Shown here in pieces: positions 28,758 through 36,443 of a stretch of 64,000 nucleotides of DNA; positions within the stretch are counted from its first letter, which is position 1, and the number at the start of each line of letters is the position of its first letter. This DNA is from Fibrobacter sp. UWT2 (lineage in GTDB: Bacteria > Fibrobacterota > Fibrobacteria > Fibrobacterales > Fibrobacteraceae), in assembly GCF_900142545.1 (NCBI RefSeq), contig NZ_FRBF01000003.1:186001-250000 (forward strand), read 5' to 3'. The notes beneath the pieces are model-generated. The model saw only the letters and a list, made by a program, of their open reading frames with translations. It did not search any database and had not been told where the DNA came from. A program made the position numbers and the translations under genes.

Positions 28758-29127
28758 ACTTGGGTACTCCTACGAAAAATTTAGAATATTTGTCGTAAAG
28801 TTCTTTTGTAATCGGTTCAGCTGTTTGTCGATTGAAATTAGGCCCGTATCTGTGGATGTGGAGAACGCTTTGCCTGCTCTTGTCGATATTTGGCTCTGGG
28901 TGATAGGCGATATCAAGAACGGCTTCGTGATTGTCGCCATAAATACGCATTTCATGAAAGGTTCCGTTTTCTCTGAGTTTGATATAGGCTTTGCTTGTGT
29001 GAGATTCTTCGGGAAGAGCGTGCTTTCCGCTAAGACCCTTCAGCACTTTAACGTCGTGAATCATCCCAACTGTTTCATAGGTGAACGGCACATTTCTTCC
29101 TGCCGCAAAAGTTCCTCTGCCTCCCAT
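28744..29127 (-). CDS. Accessory-region protein, phage/toxin-like 'MGGRG' type
   Basis: A 127-residue protein starting MGGRGTFAAGRNV, with a central part reading HALPEESHTSKAYIKLRENG, then EMRIYGDNHEAVLDIAYHPE, and a His-rich VLHIHRYGPNF. I recall similar domains at the ends of phage head-morphogenesis or other accessory proteins of Firmicutes, but cannot name the family. The conserved His/Asp/Glu residues would suit a small enzyme or toxin domain; that is speculation. It starts one base after the DUF4417 stop and overlaps the following small gene by 14 nt, so the three genes are one operon. Confidence 0.6.
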   Translation of the reverse strand: MGGRGTFAAGRNVPFTYETVGMIHDVKVLKGLSGKHALPEESHTSKAYIKLRENGTFHEMRIYGDNHEAVLDIAYHPEPNIDKSRQSVLHIHRYGPNFNRQTAEPITKELYDKYSKFFVGVPKYDQW

Positions 29128-29128
29128 C

Positions 29129-29749
29129 TTAAAACCTCCATGTGTTTACGTAACTGACCGTATAAAGAGGCTGTGCCTCCATTTCGTGGAACGGCTCTCC
29201 AACGCAGATAATGCATTCTGGGGTAATCCGCTCACACATGGCGTCAAACCCCTTGAGAAAACTGCGTTTGGAATGCTTGCACCCAATCATGCCGACTGCT
29301 ACATAAGCGTTTTTCTCAACGCCATCAAAGGCGTAATCAAAACTTTCGGGCGTACTCCAACTTATGGTTGGGACAACTGTCAATCCGTTGCTTTGCCAGT
29401 AGGCTCCGCACCATCTGCTTTTCCCTGTGCTTTCGATTCGTCTCCAGGGTTGCATTTCCCCGTACAAAGAAAAATCTGGAGTGAGGAGCAGTTTATATTG
29501 TTTTAGCTTTGCCAAATTTTTATCTGGTTGGGAATAGACAACTTCGAAACGGTTGTCGTCCACAAAGAAATGGACCGCGAATTCCCTAAACATGGGGGCT
29601 TCGTCATTTCTGGTGCTGTTGAATGCCAGAAAGTTGATGTTTGAAAGTTTTATCTGCTGTTTTCTCACGATAGGGATATCCCATCTTCCGTCTCCTTTGA
29701 AGGAACTTCGAAGGAAACGCTGTTGATTTCGAAAAGCATAACTTTTCAT
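29129..29749 (-). CDS. DUF4417 domain protein
   Basis: A 206-residue protein matching the DUF4417 pattern: a central LLLTPDFSLYGEMQPWRRIE, then RWCGAYWQSNGLTVVPTISW, the stretch FDYAFDGVEKNAYVAVGMIG, and a C-terminal CERITPECIICVGEPFHEME. The function is unknown; the family is common in phages, integrated plasmids and accessory islands of gut bacteria. Lys/Arg-rich N-terminus. AAAGGA lies just upstream of ATG 29749. It is the first gene of a three-gene minus-strand operon beside the type III system, on the opposite strand to mod-res. Confidence 0.72.
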   Translation of the reverse strand: MKSYAFRNQQRFLRSSFKGDGRWDIPIVRKQQIKLSNINFLAFNSTRNDEAPMFREFAVHFFVDDNRFEVVYSQPDKNLAKLKQYKLLLTPDFSLYGEMQPWRRIESTGKSRWCGAYWQSNGLTVVPTISWSTPESFDYAFDGVEKNAYVAVGMIGCKHSKRSFLKGFDAMCERITPECIICVGEPFHEMEAQPLYTVSYVNTWRF

Positions 29750-29855
29750 ATTTTTCCTTTGACCTTTGGCCAGTCTTTTGATTGTTGGTAGCCAAAATGC
29801 CCGGAAATTCCTATCTTGAGAAATACCCTAGCCTCGAGATAGCAATATCTAGGCG

Positions 29856-29893
29856 AGCCGTGGTGCTATTGGCGTAGCGCTGCGGCTTTTTTT
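29856..29893 (+). terminator. Orphan plus-strand terminator
   Basis: A 13-pair stem AGCCGTGGTGCTA/TAGCGCTGCGGCT (29856-29868 with 29875-29887, three G-U pairs), loop TTGGCG, then seven Ts. No plus-strand gene ends just before it and the minus strand lacks a T-tract, so it may end a small RNA. Confidence 0.7.
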
Positions 29894-29991
29894 GATGGCT
29901 GTTTGTTATTTCAAATATAGCATTCTTTTAAAATTGTGTCAATTTATGACATTAAAAATTTGTGCGTTTTAGGGTGAGTTAGTTAAGGTGG

Positions 29992-30036
29992 GGCGAACGC
30001 TCACGCACTTGTCCTTTGGTGCGTGGGTTGTTCGTC
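29992..30036. repeat. 16-bp repeat, right copy, forming a hairpin
   Basis: GGCGAACGCTCACGCA (29992-30007) is identical to 23307-23322. Here CACGCAC pairs with GTGCGTG and GCGAAC with GTTCGT, giving an interrupted hairpin. Confidence 0.6.
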
Positions 30037-30451
30037 TTCGTTATCCGATTTGGAAAATAGAAATAATTAGCGAGTGTCGAAATTTGGTGTGTAATTAATA
30101 TGGGTGTTTTTCTCTATATAAAACAACTTGTGAATAAGGAATTCCTGATAGGGTAGTTCGTGTGAGCGTATAAATTGAAATCAAGGGCTACGCCATTTTT
30201 TAACGAGATTGTAAGAAGTTCCCCTTGCCAGACAAATCTTTCTTATTTATATTTGTGGTGCTCAAATGTGTACTTACATGCTTTGAATGATGAACCGTAA
30301 AGCCCCGCCTTTTTATACTTGTAGGCGGAAGGAGAGAAAGATGAATGAAAAAGAATGGCCAAATTCGGCCTCAAATCCGCAAATTAGCGGTCAAATATAT
30401 TGCATTTGCATTGAAAATGAATTAGATTTGTATAAAAATGAGGTAATTCAT

Positions 30452-30727
30452 ATGGCAAATGCAGTTTTACAGACGAGAATCGACAAGGCCACCAAAGATC
30501 AGGCGGAGGATTTGTTTGAATCGCTCGGTTTGGATATTACCACGGCTATTAGACTGTTCTTGAAACAGGCGATTAACCAACGCTGCATTCCTTTTGAAAT
30601 TGTTCCTCCTCAACGTGAGTTTTCCGATTCAACGTTAGCCGCTATTGAAGAAGCTAAAAGCCTTGCAAGGAGCCCCAGAGCGAAAAGGTATTCTTCTGCT
30701 AAGGAACTCCTTGAGGATTGCAAGTAA
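30452..30727 (+). CDS. RelB/DinJ-family antitoxin
   Basis: A 91-residue antitoxin of the RelB/DinJ family with an N-terminal ribbon-helix-helix DNA-binding domain (MANAVLQTRIDKATKDQAED, then LGLDITTAIRLFLKQAI) and a C-terminal toxin-wrapping segment. It neutralises the YafQ-like toxin and usually represses the operon. I chose ATG 30452 because it gives the canonical family N-terminus and has GAGG 8 nt upstream. The frame stays open further upstream, and an in-frame ATG at 30341 has a good AAGGAG, so a longer form is possible; a TATAAA sequence (30431-30436) between the two supports the short form. The toxin start overlaps its stop by one base. Confidence 0.9.
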   Translation: MANAVLQTRIDKATKDQAEDLFESLGLDITTAIRLFLKQAINQRCIPFEIVPPQREFSDSTLAAIEEAKSLARSPRAKRYSSAKELLEDCK

Positions 30728-31008
30728 TGGTCTATGAACTTCTTAAGACTTCTCGCTTTAAGGCTGGCGTAAAGCTCGCCCGAAAGCGGGGGTTGGATCT
30801 TTCTCTTCTAGAAGATGTCATTGAAAAATTGCGACTTGATCAACCGCTTGAAGCAAAGCATCATAACCATGAATTGTCAGGAAAATTCAAAGGCGTCTGG
30901 GAATGCCATATTCAACCGGATTGGCTGTTGCTTTACTTGAAAGACAATGGGGTACTTGTATTGACTTTGGTCGATACGGGAACGCACAGCGATATCTTTA
31001 AGAAATAA
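30727..31008 (+). CDS. YafQ-family mRNA interferase toxin
   Basis: A 93-residue ribosome-dependent mRNA endonuclease of the RelE/YafQ family. All residues important in E. coli YafQ have counterparts: the His in HHNHELSG, then GVWECHIQPDWLLLY (His, Asp and Trp) and the C-terminal TGTHSDIF (His and Phe). The toxin is therefore probably active. Start ATG 30727 lies within TAATG, sharing a base with the antitoxin stop, a typical coupling that keeps the toxin below the antitoxin. An in-frame upstream start at 30718 would lie inside the antitoxin gene and is less likely. The gene pair sits at the edge of the restriction island. Confidence 0.92.
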   Translation: MVYELLKTSRFKAGVKLARKRGLDLSLLEDVIEKLRLDQPLEAKHHNHELSGKFKGVWECHIQPDWLLLYLKDNGVLVLTLVDTGTHSDIFKK

Positions 31009-31023
31009 AGTTCGATTGGCAAT

Positions 31024-31602
31024 CTAAGGTTTCCGCTCAATAGTAATGGTGTCCTGCAGGTCTATGCGCAGGAGCCCTTCCCTTGCGGCAACGTAGAACT
31101 TGTCGAAGTTGCAGGTGTTTTCTTCGGCACCGGTGGCGTCGAATTCCAGCACGTCCGTGAACGTTTTCTTGCCGACGGTGAGCGAATCCAGCATGTGCAC
31201 GGTGTAGCCGTCGCTATTGGTCATCTTGTTGCCCTTAAGGTCCCTGAACACGATGTCCGAACCGTAGTGCAACAAGCCGTCGCGTAAATATTTGAGGCAC
31301 GAAACTGTCATCTTGCCGCCATCTTCATTGCATTCGACGCGCATTTCAATGTTGATTTCGTTGATGCTGCCCGATGTTTCGAAATAGAAGTTCTCGGGCT
31401 TGTGACTGTAGATGCGCTCGCTGTAGGTGTCTTCGATGCCCCAGTTGTCTACGACCTTGATTGTGTCGCTCCATTCCTGTTCTTTCTGCACCAACTTTGC
31501 GAAATTACCTCCGACATAGTCGTCCGACGTGTCGAACATTCCGCACGAAGTAAGCGCCATGCCCACGATCAGTATGCCCACCATCTTTACGAACCTATTC
31601 AT
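31024..31602 (-). CDS. Lipoprotein of unknown function (first of a pair)
   Basis: A 192-residue predicted lipoprotein. The signal peptide MNRFVKMVGILIVGMALTSC ends in a lipobox (LTSC, lipid-modified Cys20). The mature part is beta-rich and acidic. It shares its general build with the neighbouring lipoprotein: both have a '(M)LDS/TxTxxxxxxxDV/SV' segment and a C-terminal 'GxLxxxxxxxxxTI' strand, so they are probably diverged paralogues. Its start overlaps the upstream gene by 8 nt. Convergent with yafQ, 15 bases apart. The family is not recognised; cell-envelope location is inferred. Confidence 0.75.
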   Translation of the reverse strand: MNRFVKMVGILIVGMALTSCGMFDTSDDYVGGNFAKLVQKEQEWSDTIKVVDNWGIEDTYSERIYSHKPENFYFETSGSINEINIEMRVECNEDGGKMTVSCLKYLRDGLLHYGSDIVFRDLKGNKMTNSDGYTVHMLDSLTVGKKTFTDVLEFDATGAEENTCNFDKFYVAAREGLLRIDLQDTITIERKP

Positions 31603-32260
31603 TGTCGCCCCCTTCCTTGATGGTGAAACTCTTACCGTCGGTGGTTTCGAATTTCAGGATTCCCTTTTCCTTGGAAAAATAAAGGTAGGCTGTATCGCCT
31701 GGAACATCTTCGTGGTAGTTGAGACCATCGTAATGCGCATTGTCCATGATGACGAATACGCTGTCGTAGGTTGTTCCGTTGAAGGTGATGGTGTCGAGCA
31801 TCATGAGGGTGTTCTCGATGCCCTTTTCCAGCGGGGTGCCGTTGGAATCAAGGGCGGCGGAGAATTTAGTGTTTCCGTGGCTTATGCGCATCGGCATGCG
31901 AGTGTTTTTTTCGTCGCTGTCGTCAATGTTGCCGTAGAAGTTTACCTCGACGCTCATGATGGGGTAGGTGGACGTGAGCAGAATGGTTCGATCCTCTTCT
32001 TCGACCTCTACGCAAAACTCGCTCCATTCGTTCTTGAAAATGGAGTCCTGGCTTACGGTCAGGTCGAATTCGAAACCTTCGGAATGTATGTAGTGGGTCG
32101 TTGCGCCCTTCTTGAAGCTGCCAACTGTTTTCTGACAATCGGCGAGCTTTAATTTTGGGTGACGCACTTCGTTGCAGGTGTCGGTAGACCCGCAGGCAGT
32201 GAGAACCGCGCTACAAGCGGCAATCGCTAGCCCGGCTGTAAATAAAACTCCTTTTCGCAT
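31595..32260 (-). CDS. Lipoprotein of unknown function (second of a pair)
   Basis: A 221-residue predicted lipoprotein. Signal peptide with lipobox LTAC (MRKGVLFTAGLAIAACSAVL then TAC). The mature region is acidic and beta-rich, with segments MMLDTITFNGTTYDSVFVIM and GILKFETTDGKSFTI that parallel the downstream lipoprotein. AAGGAG lies just before ATG 32260. It is only 12 bases after the GSCFA gene stop, so the three minus-strand genes may form one operon. No known family. Confidence 0.75.
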   Translation of the reverse strand: MRKGVLFTAGLAIAACSAVLTACGSTDTCNEVRHPKLKLADCQKTVGSFKKGATTHYIHSEGFEFDLTVSQDSIFKNEWSEFCVEVEEEDRTILLTSTYPIMSVEVNFYGNIDDSDEKNTRMPMRISHGNTKFSAALDSNGTPLEKGIENTLMMLDTITFNGTTYDSVFVIMDNAHYDGLNYHEDVPGDTAYLYFSKEKGILKFETTDGKSFTIKEGGDNE

Positions 32261-32272
32261 ATTGTTCTCCTT

Positions 32273-33325
32273 TTACCCTAACTTCAATCCCGCAATCTGT
32301 TTCTCAAGTTCTGTCGCTTGCGTTGCAAGCTTCTTCTTGAGTTCCTGTGTGGCGGGGGAGTTTTCGTCCTGGATTCGGTGGTTGGCCGTTTTCAGGAACT
32401 TTTCCACTTTCGCCATGTTCTCGCGGGTGGCGCTGTCGCAGTAGGTTTCGACCATTCGCTCAAAGATGTATTCTTCTGCGGTTTTAGACAAATGGATCAT
32501 GTCGTCGCTGTAAAAGCGGTAGTCGCGCAGTTCATCCATTACTATTTCGTAGCTCGGGAAATAATCAACGGTGTCATTGCGCGAAGCGCATGACTGCTGC
32601 GTCTCGCAAATGCGTGAGTAAACTCCCGCGCTTGCTCGACTTGCGTTGTCATTGCGAGGAGCCAACGGCGACGTGGCAATCTCTTTGTTGATGGCGAGCA
32701 GTACCGTCGCCTTTGAAAGGTTGTTCCCGTGAGCGCCGTCGCCTAGGTGCCTGATAGGCGATACGGTGAAGACGATGCGGGCGTCGCGATTCATGTCGCG
32801 GAGCAGGGTGACGATCCTTTGGATGGCTTCGGCGGCTTCGTCGACCGAAATTAGCTTGCGTTCAAATTGGCTCGGGTCTTGCCGGTGACAATTCGCTACG
32901 GGTTTGCCGCTGTCTTTTAAATAGTAGACAAACGCGGATCCGAGCGTGATAAAGATGACGTTTGCCTTCTGCAAAAAATCGCGGGCTTGTGTTGCCGCGG
33001 CATTCAGCTTGCCGATACATTCTTCTTTTGTCGTGCTCGAAAGCGAACTATGTGCGTCCCAACAGTGCCAAAGCCTGTCGCATCGCGTGTCCTGAAAAAC
33101 ATCTTCTTCTCCGAAAACTTTCCCGTCGGCAATCGCCTTGATCTGGCTCGCTAGCGAAACCGGATTATAGACCGTTCCGAACGGATTCGCAAGAACGTTG
33201 AATTTTCGTTCTGCGAACAGCGCCGAAATATTGTCGGCAAAGCACGACCCGAAAAATGCCAAACGACTCGTGTAGTCGATTTTAAAATCTGCGGCGGGAA
33301 TGTCGATCTTCGTGAAAAAGTTCAT
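32273..33325 (-). CDS. GSCFA-domain protein with repeat-derived insertion
   Basis: A 350-residue protein of the GSCFA family, related to SGNH/GDSL-type esterases. The signature FFGSCFADNISALFAERKF is at about 26-44, followed by NPFGTVYNPVSL, LGSAFVYYL and VSPIRHLGD. The exact substrate is unknown. Residues about 212-252 (TSPLAPRNDNASRASAGVYS onward, up to RNDTV) do not belong to the family: they are encoded by copies of a GTCATTGCGAGGAGC-type repeat (32571-32684), inserted in frame just before the conserved YFPSYEIVMDELRDYRFY block. ATG 33325 is preceded by the box TAAATTTG (minus strand, 33330-33337) only 4 nt upstream, suggesting a leaderless message. Confidence 0.88.
   Translation of the reverse strand: MNFFTKIDIPAADFKIDYTSRLAFFGSCFADNISALFAERKFNVLANPFGTVYNPVSLASQIKAIADGKVFGEEDVFQDTRCDRLWHCWDAHSSLSSTTKEECIGKLNAAATQARDFLQKANVIFITLGSAFVYYLKDSGKPVANCHRQDPSQFERKLISVDEAAEAIQRIVTLLRDMNRDARIVFTVSPIRHLGDGAHGNNLSKATVLLAINKEIATSPLAPRNDNASRASAGVYSRICETQQSCASRNDTVDYFPSYEIVMDELRDYRFYSDDMIHLSKTAEEYIFERMVETYCDSATRENMAKVEKFLKTANHRIQDENSPATQELKKKLATQATELEKQIAGLKLG
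32571..32684. repeat. GTCATTGCGAGGAGC-type repeats inside the GSCFA gene
   Basis: GTCATTGCGCGAAGCGCATG (from 32573) and GTCATTGCGAGGAGCCAACG (from 32648, continuing GCGACGTGGCAATCTC), with about 50 bases between. Read in frame on the minus strand as ~40 residues, including the hallmark peptide TSPLAPRNDN. Confidence 0.8.
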
Positions 33326-33508
33326 GCTACAAATTTAAATAGAATAAGCGGGGCGAATTGTATATGCTTAACGGTGTTTCTGAAAGAAGGGGTGGAGTGT
33401 TGCCTTTTTTTTTGCTGTATTTATTGTGAAAAATATTGATTTTTTATATAAAATTCTGCAAAATGCTTAAATTTTAGAAATTTAGTGAAAAATTTATTGT
33501 AAAAACTA

Positions 33509-33537
33509 TTGACTTTTGAAAAATCTTTGTTTATATT
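33509..33537 (+). promoter_or_regulatory. Promoter of the TIGR02147-FISUMP operon
   Basis: TTGACT (33509-33514), 17-base spacer, TATATT (33532-33537, extending to the TAnnTTTA form TATATTTA). A leader of ~30 nt carries AGGAGG before ATG 33575. The flanking DNA is very AT-rich. Confidence 0.6.
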
Positions 33538-33574
33538 TAGGGTGTACTTAACCGGGGGGTTAAGAGGAGGACAA

Positions 33575-34408
33575 ATGAAAGATATACTTGAATATACGAG
33601 CTACCGTCAGTATATCGCGGATTATTACGCCGACAAAAAGGCGAAATCTGCGTTTACCTGGCCGGAGTTCGCTTCTGCGGCGGGATTTTCTTCGCCGGTC
33701 TACCTAAAATATGTGAGCGAGGGCCGCTTCAACTTGAGCGAAGCGGCTGTCGATCGCGTTGCCGCGGCAATGCACCTGTCCGGTAGCGATCTTGATTTTT
33801 TCCGCGAGATGGTTCGTTTCGATCATGCGAAGTCGGACAAGGCGAAAAAGGAATCTTTCCAGAAGTTGGTGGCGATGGCGGAAAGTCGTAAGGCAAAAGT
33901 GATTGAGGCCGATGCGTTCCGCTATTTTGACAGCTGGAAAAATCCCGTGCTTCGTGAATTGGCGCCTGCCATGCCCGGGGCAAAACCGTTAGCACTTGCA
34001 AAAGCGTGCCGTCCTAAAATTACTGCTGCCGAAGTGAGCGATTCGCTGAACTTTCTGATTAAGGCGAACATGCTTCAGAAAGACGAAAACGGCAATTACG
34101 TTCAAACGGACAGGTCGATTACGGCCGGGCCCATGGAAGTGACACCTGCGGTGATTCGCGGATTGCACCGCCAAATGGGCGAACTTGCGCTCGACACAAT
34201 CGAGGGCGTGCCGCAAAACGAAAGGCATTTTTCAGGCGTGACTTTGGGCATTACGCAAGGCGCCTACGACGAAATCGTCGCTGAAATCAATGCGTTCCGC
34301 AAGCGCATTATTGAAATTGCCACTAGGGAAACTGAAACGGATGAGGTGTACCGCCTGAACATCCAGTTTTTCCCCATGACAAATAAAAACGGTACAAAAA
34401 AGGGTTAG
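33575..34408 (+). CDS. TIGR02147-family protein (Fibrobacter-type regulator, DUF4423)
   Basis: A 277-residue protein of the TIGR02147 paralogous family found in Fibrobacter and a few other phyla, with a degenerate helix-turn-helix-like N-terminal part (YTSYRQYIADYYADKKAKSA, then WPEFASAAGFSSPVYLKYVS) and a C-terminal DUF4423 region ending in the conserved VYRLNIQFFPMT. These are thought to be transcription regulators, but direct evidence is scarce. ATG 33575 is favoured over upstream starts because AGGAGG lies 4 nt before it and the family normally begins at this point. The FISUMP lipoprotein starts 10 nt after its stop, so the two are one operon. Confidence 0.88.
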   Translation: MKDILEYTSYRQYIADYYADKKAKSAFTWPEFASAAGFSSPVYLKYVSEGRFNLSEAAVDRVAAAMHLSGSDLDFFREMVRFDHAKSDKAKKESFQKLVAMAESRKAKVIEADAFRYFDSWKNPVLRELAPAMPGAKPLALAKACRPKITAAEVSDSLNFLIKANMLQKDENGNYVQTDRSITAGPMEVTPAVIRGLHRQMGELALDTIEGVPQNERHFSGVTLGITQGAYDEIVAEINAFRKRIIEIATRETETDEVYRLNIQFFPMTNKNGTKKG

Positions 34409-34417
34409 GAGGATATC

Positions 34418-36265
34418 ATGAATTACTCAAAAATGGCTGTGCAGTTTGTCTGCAAAATGGCAATGCCGCTCGCCTTGATGTTCGCGGCCTGTTCCACTGA
34501 CGAAGGGAATACCATTTCAAAGGTGGAAACGACTCCGGGAACGCAGATGGGAGGCTCTTCGGAAGAGCCGAGTGTTATCGCGTACGAAAATATCTCTTTG
34601 AGAGGGCGTGCTTATTATGCGCCTGCAAAAAGTGAAACCAAGCCTTCTCTGGAAAACTTGGATGCCTCTTTCCCGCAGGATGTCTTTGGGGCGGGCGGTT
34701 CGGTAACGCTGAAAGAGTTGGATTCAACAACATTGGAATGGATCGATGGCGCGTCTTATACGGCGGAGATCGACGGTGCTGTAGAAGATTCTGTGACCGG
34801 AGAGATGTGTCCGAGTAATAATGGCTCAATCCAGTTTGACAGTGTTTCTCTAAACAGCCCGGTTGTCATGCTGATTGCGACTTCTGACGATATTTCTTTG
34901 CGTGCGATTCTTGATTTGCGAGACACAAATTCTTTTGTTGTTGATGCCTTGTCTCATTTGAAGGCTTATCGCCTTCAAAAACTGGTTGCTTCTGGGGAGT
35001 CTTTTGCGTCGGCGAAGATTCAGGTAGAAACTGAAACGGCGAATATGTTTGGTTTTTGCGGACAGGGGACGCTTGAAGCTGCTGATGTTCGTGAAATGCT
35101 GAATGAATTTCCGTTTGAATTGTTGCAATCAATAAAAGAGGATCTCGGTAAAACAGGCTCAATTGCGGGACTCTCTGAAAGTACAAAAGAATCTATGCGT
35201 TTCTATGCGTTGCGTTCGTATTTTATGAAGGTTTCGCTGTTTCCGGAATCGCAGTTTGAAAGACTCGACGAAGCTGCTGTCTTGTTCTATCAAGAAAATC
35301 TGAAAAAGAAACAGTATTTGCTTAGTATGCTTGCTAGAGTGTATGGGTATGACTGCACGTCGGCAAATGAAGGAGCGCTTGTTGAAGTTTATAAGAATGA
35401 GACTCTCTTGAAATGCCATGAAGGAGACTGGGAGTTAGTTGATAATCGTGTCGCTCAGTTGAATGTTTCTTCGACCATGGGGACTATGATTGATTCAAGA
35501 GATGGTCAAACCTACAAGACGGTCAAGCTTGAATATGATGGTATTTCGCAGACGTGGATGGCGGAAAATCTGAACTATGTTACGGAAAAATCGAGTTGCT
35601 TTAGAGATGATTCGTCGTATTGCTCGGTGTATGGCCGCATGTATTCGTTCTTCCCGCTGGATTCGATTTACAATAAATATGCGTCAGAAGAGGACTGCGT
35701 TGCAGATCGCATAAATGTTTGGCTGGCGGAGTATCGTGCACTTGCGGACTCGTTGGATGAAATTGATCCGTTGAGTGAGGACGATTCCCTGCGTTTTGTA
35801 GACGAAGCGCATAGGCTCTGTAAGGAACTTGGCGAAAGTCCGGAAAATCCTGACAATGTGAATTGGAGCAAGGTGATTGATTCTCTGGATGTGCTGAACT
35901 ATAATGTATGTCCTGAAGGTTGGCGTATCCCCTCGTATGAAGATTGGGAAGCCTTGTTGACTCATGTCGATTATGACTTGCTGCATTCCGCTAATGGGGA
36001 TCCGGTGGGCTTTGGGCTCGAAACTTTGGGAATTGTCCGTGGCTCAAATGGCAATTATAGAATGACGATAATGGGAGGCGCTAGCTACCTGTTTACGCCG
36101 AGACCCACGCCTGAAGAATATCTGCAGCCGGGGATGCCGTATATGGGAGATGCGATAGGAATGATTTATACGTCGGCGTCTCAATTGAATAATGGCTTTT
36201 TAGGTACTGGATATACGTATGCGATGTGGAGTCGCGGATTTGTCCGCTGCATCAAAAACGACTAG
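34418..36265 (+). CDS. FISUMP-domain (TIGR02145) lipoprotein
   Basis: A 615-residue lipoprotein: signal peptide with lipobox FAAC (Cys about 26), a 300-residue helical and acidic middle region of unknown type, then the Fibrobacter major paralogous domain from about 355 (MIDSRDGQTYKTVKLEYDGI, WMAENLNYVT) through CPEGWRIPSYEDWEALL to the C-terminal RGFVRCIKND. The domain belongs to the C-type-lectin/formylglycine-like fold group and may bind ligands at the cell surface; the function is not known. An extra segment (about 430-480, with Asp/Leu-rich helices) interrupts the domain between YGRMYSF and CPEGW. AGGAGG precedes the ATG. Co-transcribed with the TIGR02147 gene. Confidence 0.88.
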   Translation: MNYSKMAVQFVCKMAMPLALMFAACSTDEGNTISKVETTPGTQMGGSSEEPSVIAYENISLRGRAYYAPAKSETKPSLENLDASFPQDVFGAGGSVTLKELDSTTLEWIDGASYTAEIDGAVEDSVTGEMCPSNNGSIQFDSVSLNSPVVMLIATSDDISLRAILDLRDTNSFVVDALSHLKAYRLQKLVASGESFASAKIQVETETANMFGFCGQGTLEAADVREMLNEFPFELLQSIKEDLGKTGSIAGLSESTKESMRFYALRSYFMKVSLFPESQFERLDEAAVLFYQENLKKKQYLLSMLARVYGYDCTSANEGALVEVYKNETLLKCHEGDWELVDNRVAQLNVSSTMGTMIDSRDGQTYKTVKLEYDGISQTWMAENLNYVTEKSSCFRDDSSYCSVYGRMYSFFPLDSIYNKYASEEDCVADRINVWLAEYRALADSLDEIDPLSEDDSLRFVDEAHRLCKELGESPENPDNVNWSKVIDSLDVLNYNVCPEGWRIPSYEDWEALLTHVDYDLLHSANGDPVGFGLETLGIVRGSNGNYRMTIMGGASYLFTPRPTPEEYLQPGMPYMGDAIGMIYTSASQLNNGFLGTGYTYAMWSRGFVRCIKND

Positions 36266-36338
36266 CGAATTTGGGGGTTAGGCCTGTTTGGAGGACCGGT
36301 TAGGAGGATTCGGTTGGGGGAGAACAGGCCGAGAACGA

Positions 36339-36365
36339 GAAGGTGGGCTTCGGCCCGCCTTCTTT
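36339..36365 (+). terminator. Terminator after the FISUMP gene
   Basis: Stem GAAGGTGGGC/GCCCGCCTTC (36339-36348 with 36353-36362, one G-U), TTCG tetraloop, then TTTG. It lies between the FISUMP operon and the GGGP synthase gene. Confidence 0.8.
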
Positions 36366-36443
36366 GTAATTTTTGTGGCATGGAGGAAACAAATAATGTA
36401 TCTTTATGGTATCTTGCGGAGTAGACGCAAGAAAAGGAATTGT

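Larger units (their letters stand above)
29750..30451. other. AT-rich intergenic region between DUF4417 and the RelB-like gene
   Basis: About 700 bases without a convincing gene until the antitoxin start. It contains a strong plus-strand terminator hairpin (29856-29893) with a second small hairpin before it (AGATA/TATCT near 29838-29851), the right copy of the 16-bp repeat within a 45-base hairpin (29992-30036), and the probable RelB-YafQ promoter. The base composition is well below that of the core genes. Confidence 0.6.
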
